Part shown: positions 63,210 to 64,000 of the stretch, piece after piece
How the letters are laid out: each line of letters opens with the position of its first letter
Numbering within the stretch: the first letter of the stretch is position 1
NCBI RefSeq assembly: GCF_023823125.1
Contig: NZ_CP090949.1
Location: 3,310,001-3,374,000, forward strand
From: Erythrobacter aurantius
GTDB lineage: Bacteria > Pseudomonadota > Alphaproteobacteria > Sphingomonadales > Sphingomonadaceae
Reading direction: 5' to 3'
DNA: 64,000 nucleotides
Position numbers and translations under genes: made by a program
The notes under the pieces: model-generated
Told to the model about the DNA's origin: nothing
What the model saw: only the letters and a program-made list of their open reading frames with translations
The model's database searches: none

Positions 63210-63875
63210 ATGGACAAATACCCCAACCGCGAAGATCTGATCGCCGCATTGACCGAGCAGGCTGCGCCCGTTCGCCGGGTCAAGCCGTTCGAAGGCGCGC
63301 TGCTGATAGGTTTTGCCACGCTGGTCGCCGCCGTGGCGTCGATCGTCATTCACGGCTTCTGGAACGGGTTGGTCACGGGTGAGGCATCGGGCTTTTTCTG
63401 GATCACCAACGGCCTGTTGCTGGTTACGGGTACGGCCAGCGCCCTGACCTTGGCTGCGAGCGCACTGCCCCGTGTCGGTGCGAAATCCAGCGGGGCCTGG
63501 TGGAGCGCGGCAATGCTCGCAGTCGTCCCGGCCGCAGCGATCATCATGCTGGTGTCTTTTGAGGCGACGCATGATCATTCTGCCGGTGCGCTTGCCGATC
63601 CGGCGGTCTGGTATTGGGAATGCGCGGCCTATGGGCTGTCGGCTGGATTGCTGGTCGCAATTGCCGCCGTGCTGTTCCTGCGCCGGGGCGCTCCGGTTTC
63701 ACTGGAGCGCGCGGGCTGGCTGACGGGGCTTGCAGCGGGAACGCTCGGCTCGGTTGCCTACGGCATCACCTGCCCGCTCGATTCGATTGCCCATGTGGGG
63801 ATCGTCCATGTCGTCCCGGCGGCGCTGGGTGCCCTTGCCGGTCGCCTTGCGGTTCCGCCGCTGATCCGCTGGTAA
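63210..63875 (+). CDS. nrsF: NrsF-like (DUF1109) membrane anti-sigma factor
   Basis: 221 residues with an N-terminal cytoplasmic part, about six transmembrane helices and two conserved Cys regions, WYWECAAYG and GITCPLDS, as in NrsF, where Cys pairs are thought to sense metal or redox stress and release SigF. It starts one base after the sigF stop. Its length and topology fit. Confidence 0.9.
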   Translation: MDKYPNREDLIAALTEQAAPVRRVKPFEGALLIGFATLVAAVASIVIHGFWNGLVTGEASGFFWITNGLLLVTGTASALTLAASALPRVGAKSSGAWWSAAMLAVVPAAAIIMLVSFEATHDHSAGALADPAVWYWECAAYGLSAGLLVAIAAVLFLRRGAPVSLERAGWLTGLAAGTLGSVAYGITCPLDSIAHVGIVHVVPAALGALAGRLAVPPLIRW

Positions 63876-63938
63876 GGGACGAAGGCTAGCCGGTCCGCCG
63901 CCTGTAGCTAAGGCAAGACCGGACCCGCCAAGCCCAAG

Positions 63939-64000
63939 TCACAACCATTTCCAGCGCCAGAACAGGAACAGCTGGAGCGACATTACCACAGCGCAGAGTC
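63939..64000 (-). CDS. C-terminal end of a possible membrane protein
   Basis: The minus strand reads through ...VVMSLQLFLFWRWKWL and stops at 63941-63939. The open frame enters from the right edge. Hydrophobic and aromatic residues suggest the end of a membrane protein, but only ~20 residues are visible, so confidence is low. Confidence 0.35.
   Translation of the reverse strand, partial: LCAVVMSLQLFLFWRWKWL

Overview
The window looks like the chromosome of a GC-rich alphaproteobacterium of the order Sphingomonadales, most likely Erythrobacteraceae. The evidence is a complete PhyR-NepR-EcfG general stress locus, class I PHA synthase with an Ala/Lys-rich phasin, an alphaproteobacterial membrane-anchored cytochrome c, a MoxR/DUF58/DUF4129 operon and a SigF/NrsF-linked bufferin locus. 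No database search was possible; family names rest on motifs read by eye.

Left core (1-20522): the start of an aminotransferase, PHA synthase and phasin (with a palindromic operator at the phasin promoter), ClpS, LptF/LptG, two acetyltransferase-like proteins, a fatty acid desaturase, a lone receiver protein, the general stress locus (phyR, CHASE-domain kinase, nepR-ecfG, with a two-way EcfG-type promoter), an AI-2E-type permease, a dicarboxylate symporter, glmM, thiD and a LOG-family gene.

Genomic island (20523-45573): a 51-bp direct repeat of the 3' part of a tRNA-Gln gene lies at 20523-20573 and 45523-45573, exactly 25,000 bp apart. The intact tRNA is at the right end. The left third is an integration module: a DUF4258/XRE pair, tyrosine integrase, a MerR-like regulator, an excisionase-like protein and unknown genes. 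A receiver/MarR-like regulator and a complete IS3-family (IS407-type) element follow. The rest, all on the minus strand, is the unusual part. A degenerate EAL protein, HfaA-like and HfaB (CsgG)-like proteins and a 1557-residue repetitive HfaD-like surface protein are followed by a second, complete Tol-Pal set (peptidoglycan-binding protein, TolQ, TolR, TolA, TolB, Pal, an OmpW-like barrel, CpoB). I read this as a self-contained surface-fibre or holdfast-anchor export system that carries its own energised envelope complex. This is an inference from gene content and order.

Right core (45597-64000): Ppx/GppA, RlmE, cytochrome c, prephenate dehydratase, the DUF4129-DUF4350-MoxR-DUF58-SpoIIM-RDD operon ending in a class A beta-lactamase, an isoaspartyl peptidase, an SDR, an alpha/beta hydrolase, and a bufferin (copper-binding RiPP) locus with divergent SigF-type promoters, bufBC leftwards and bufA-doxX-sigF-nrsF rightwards.
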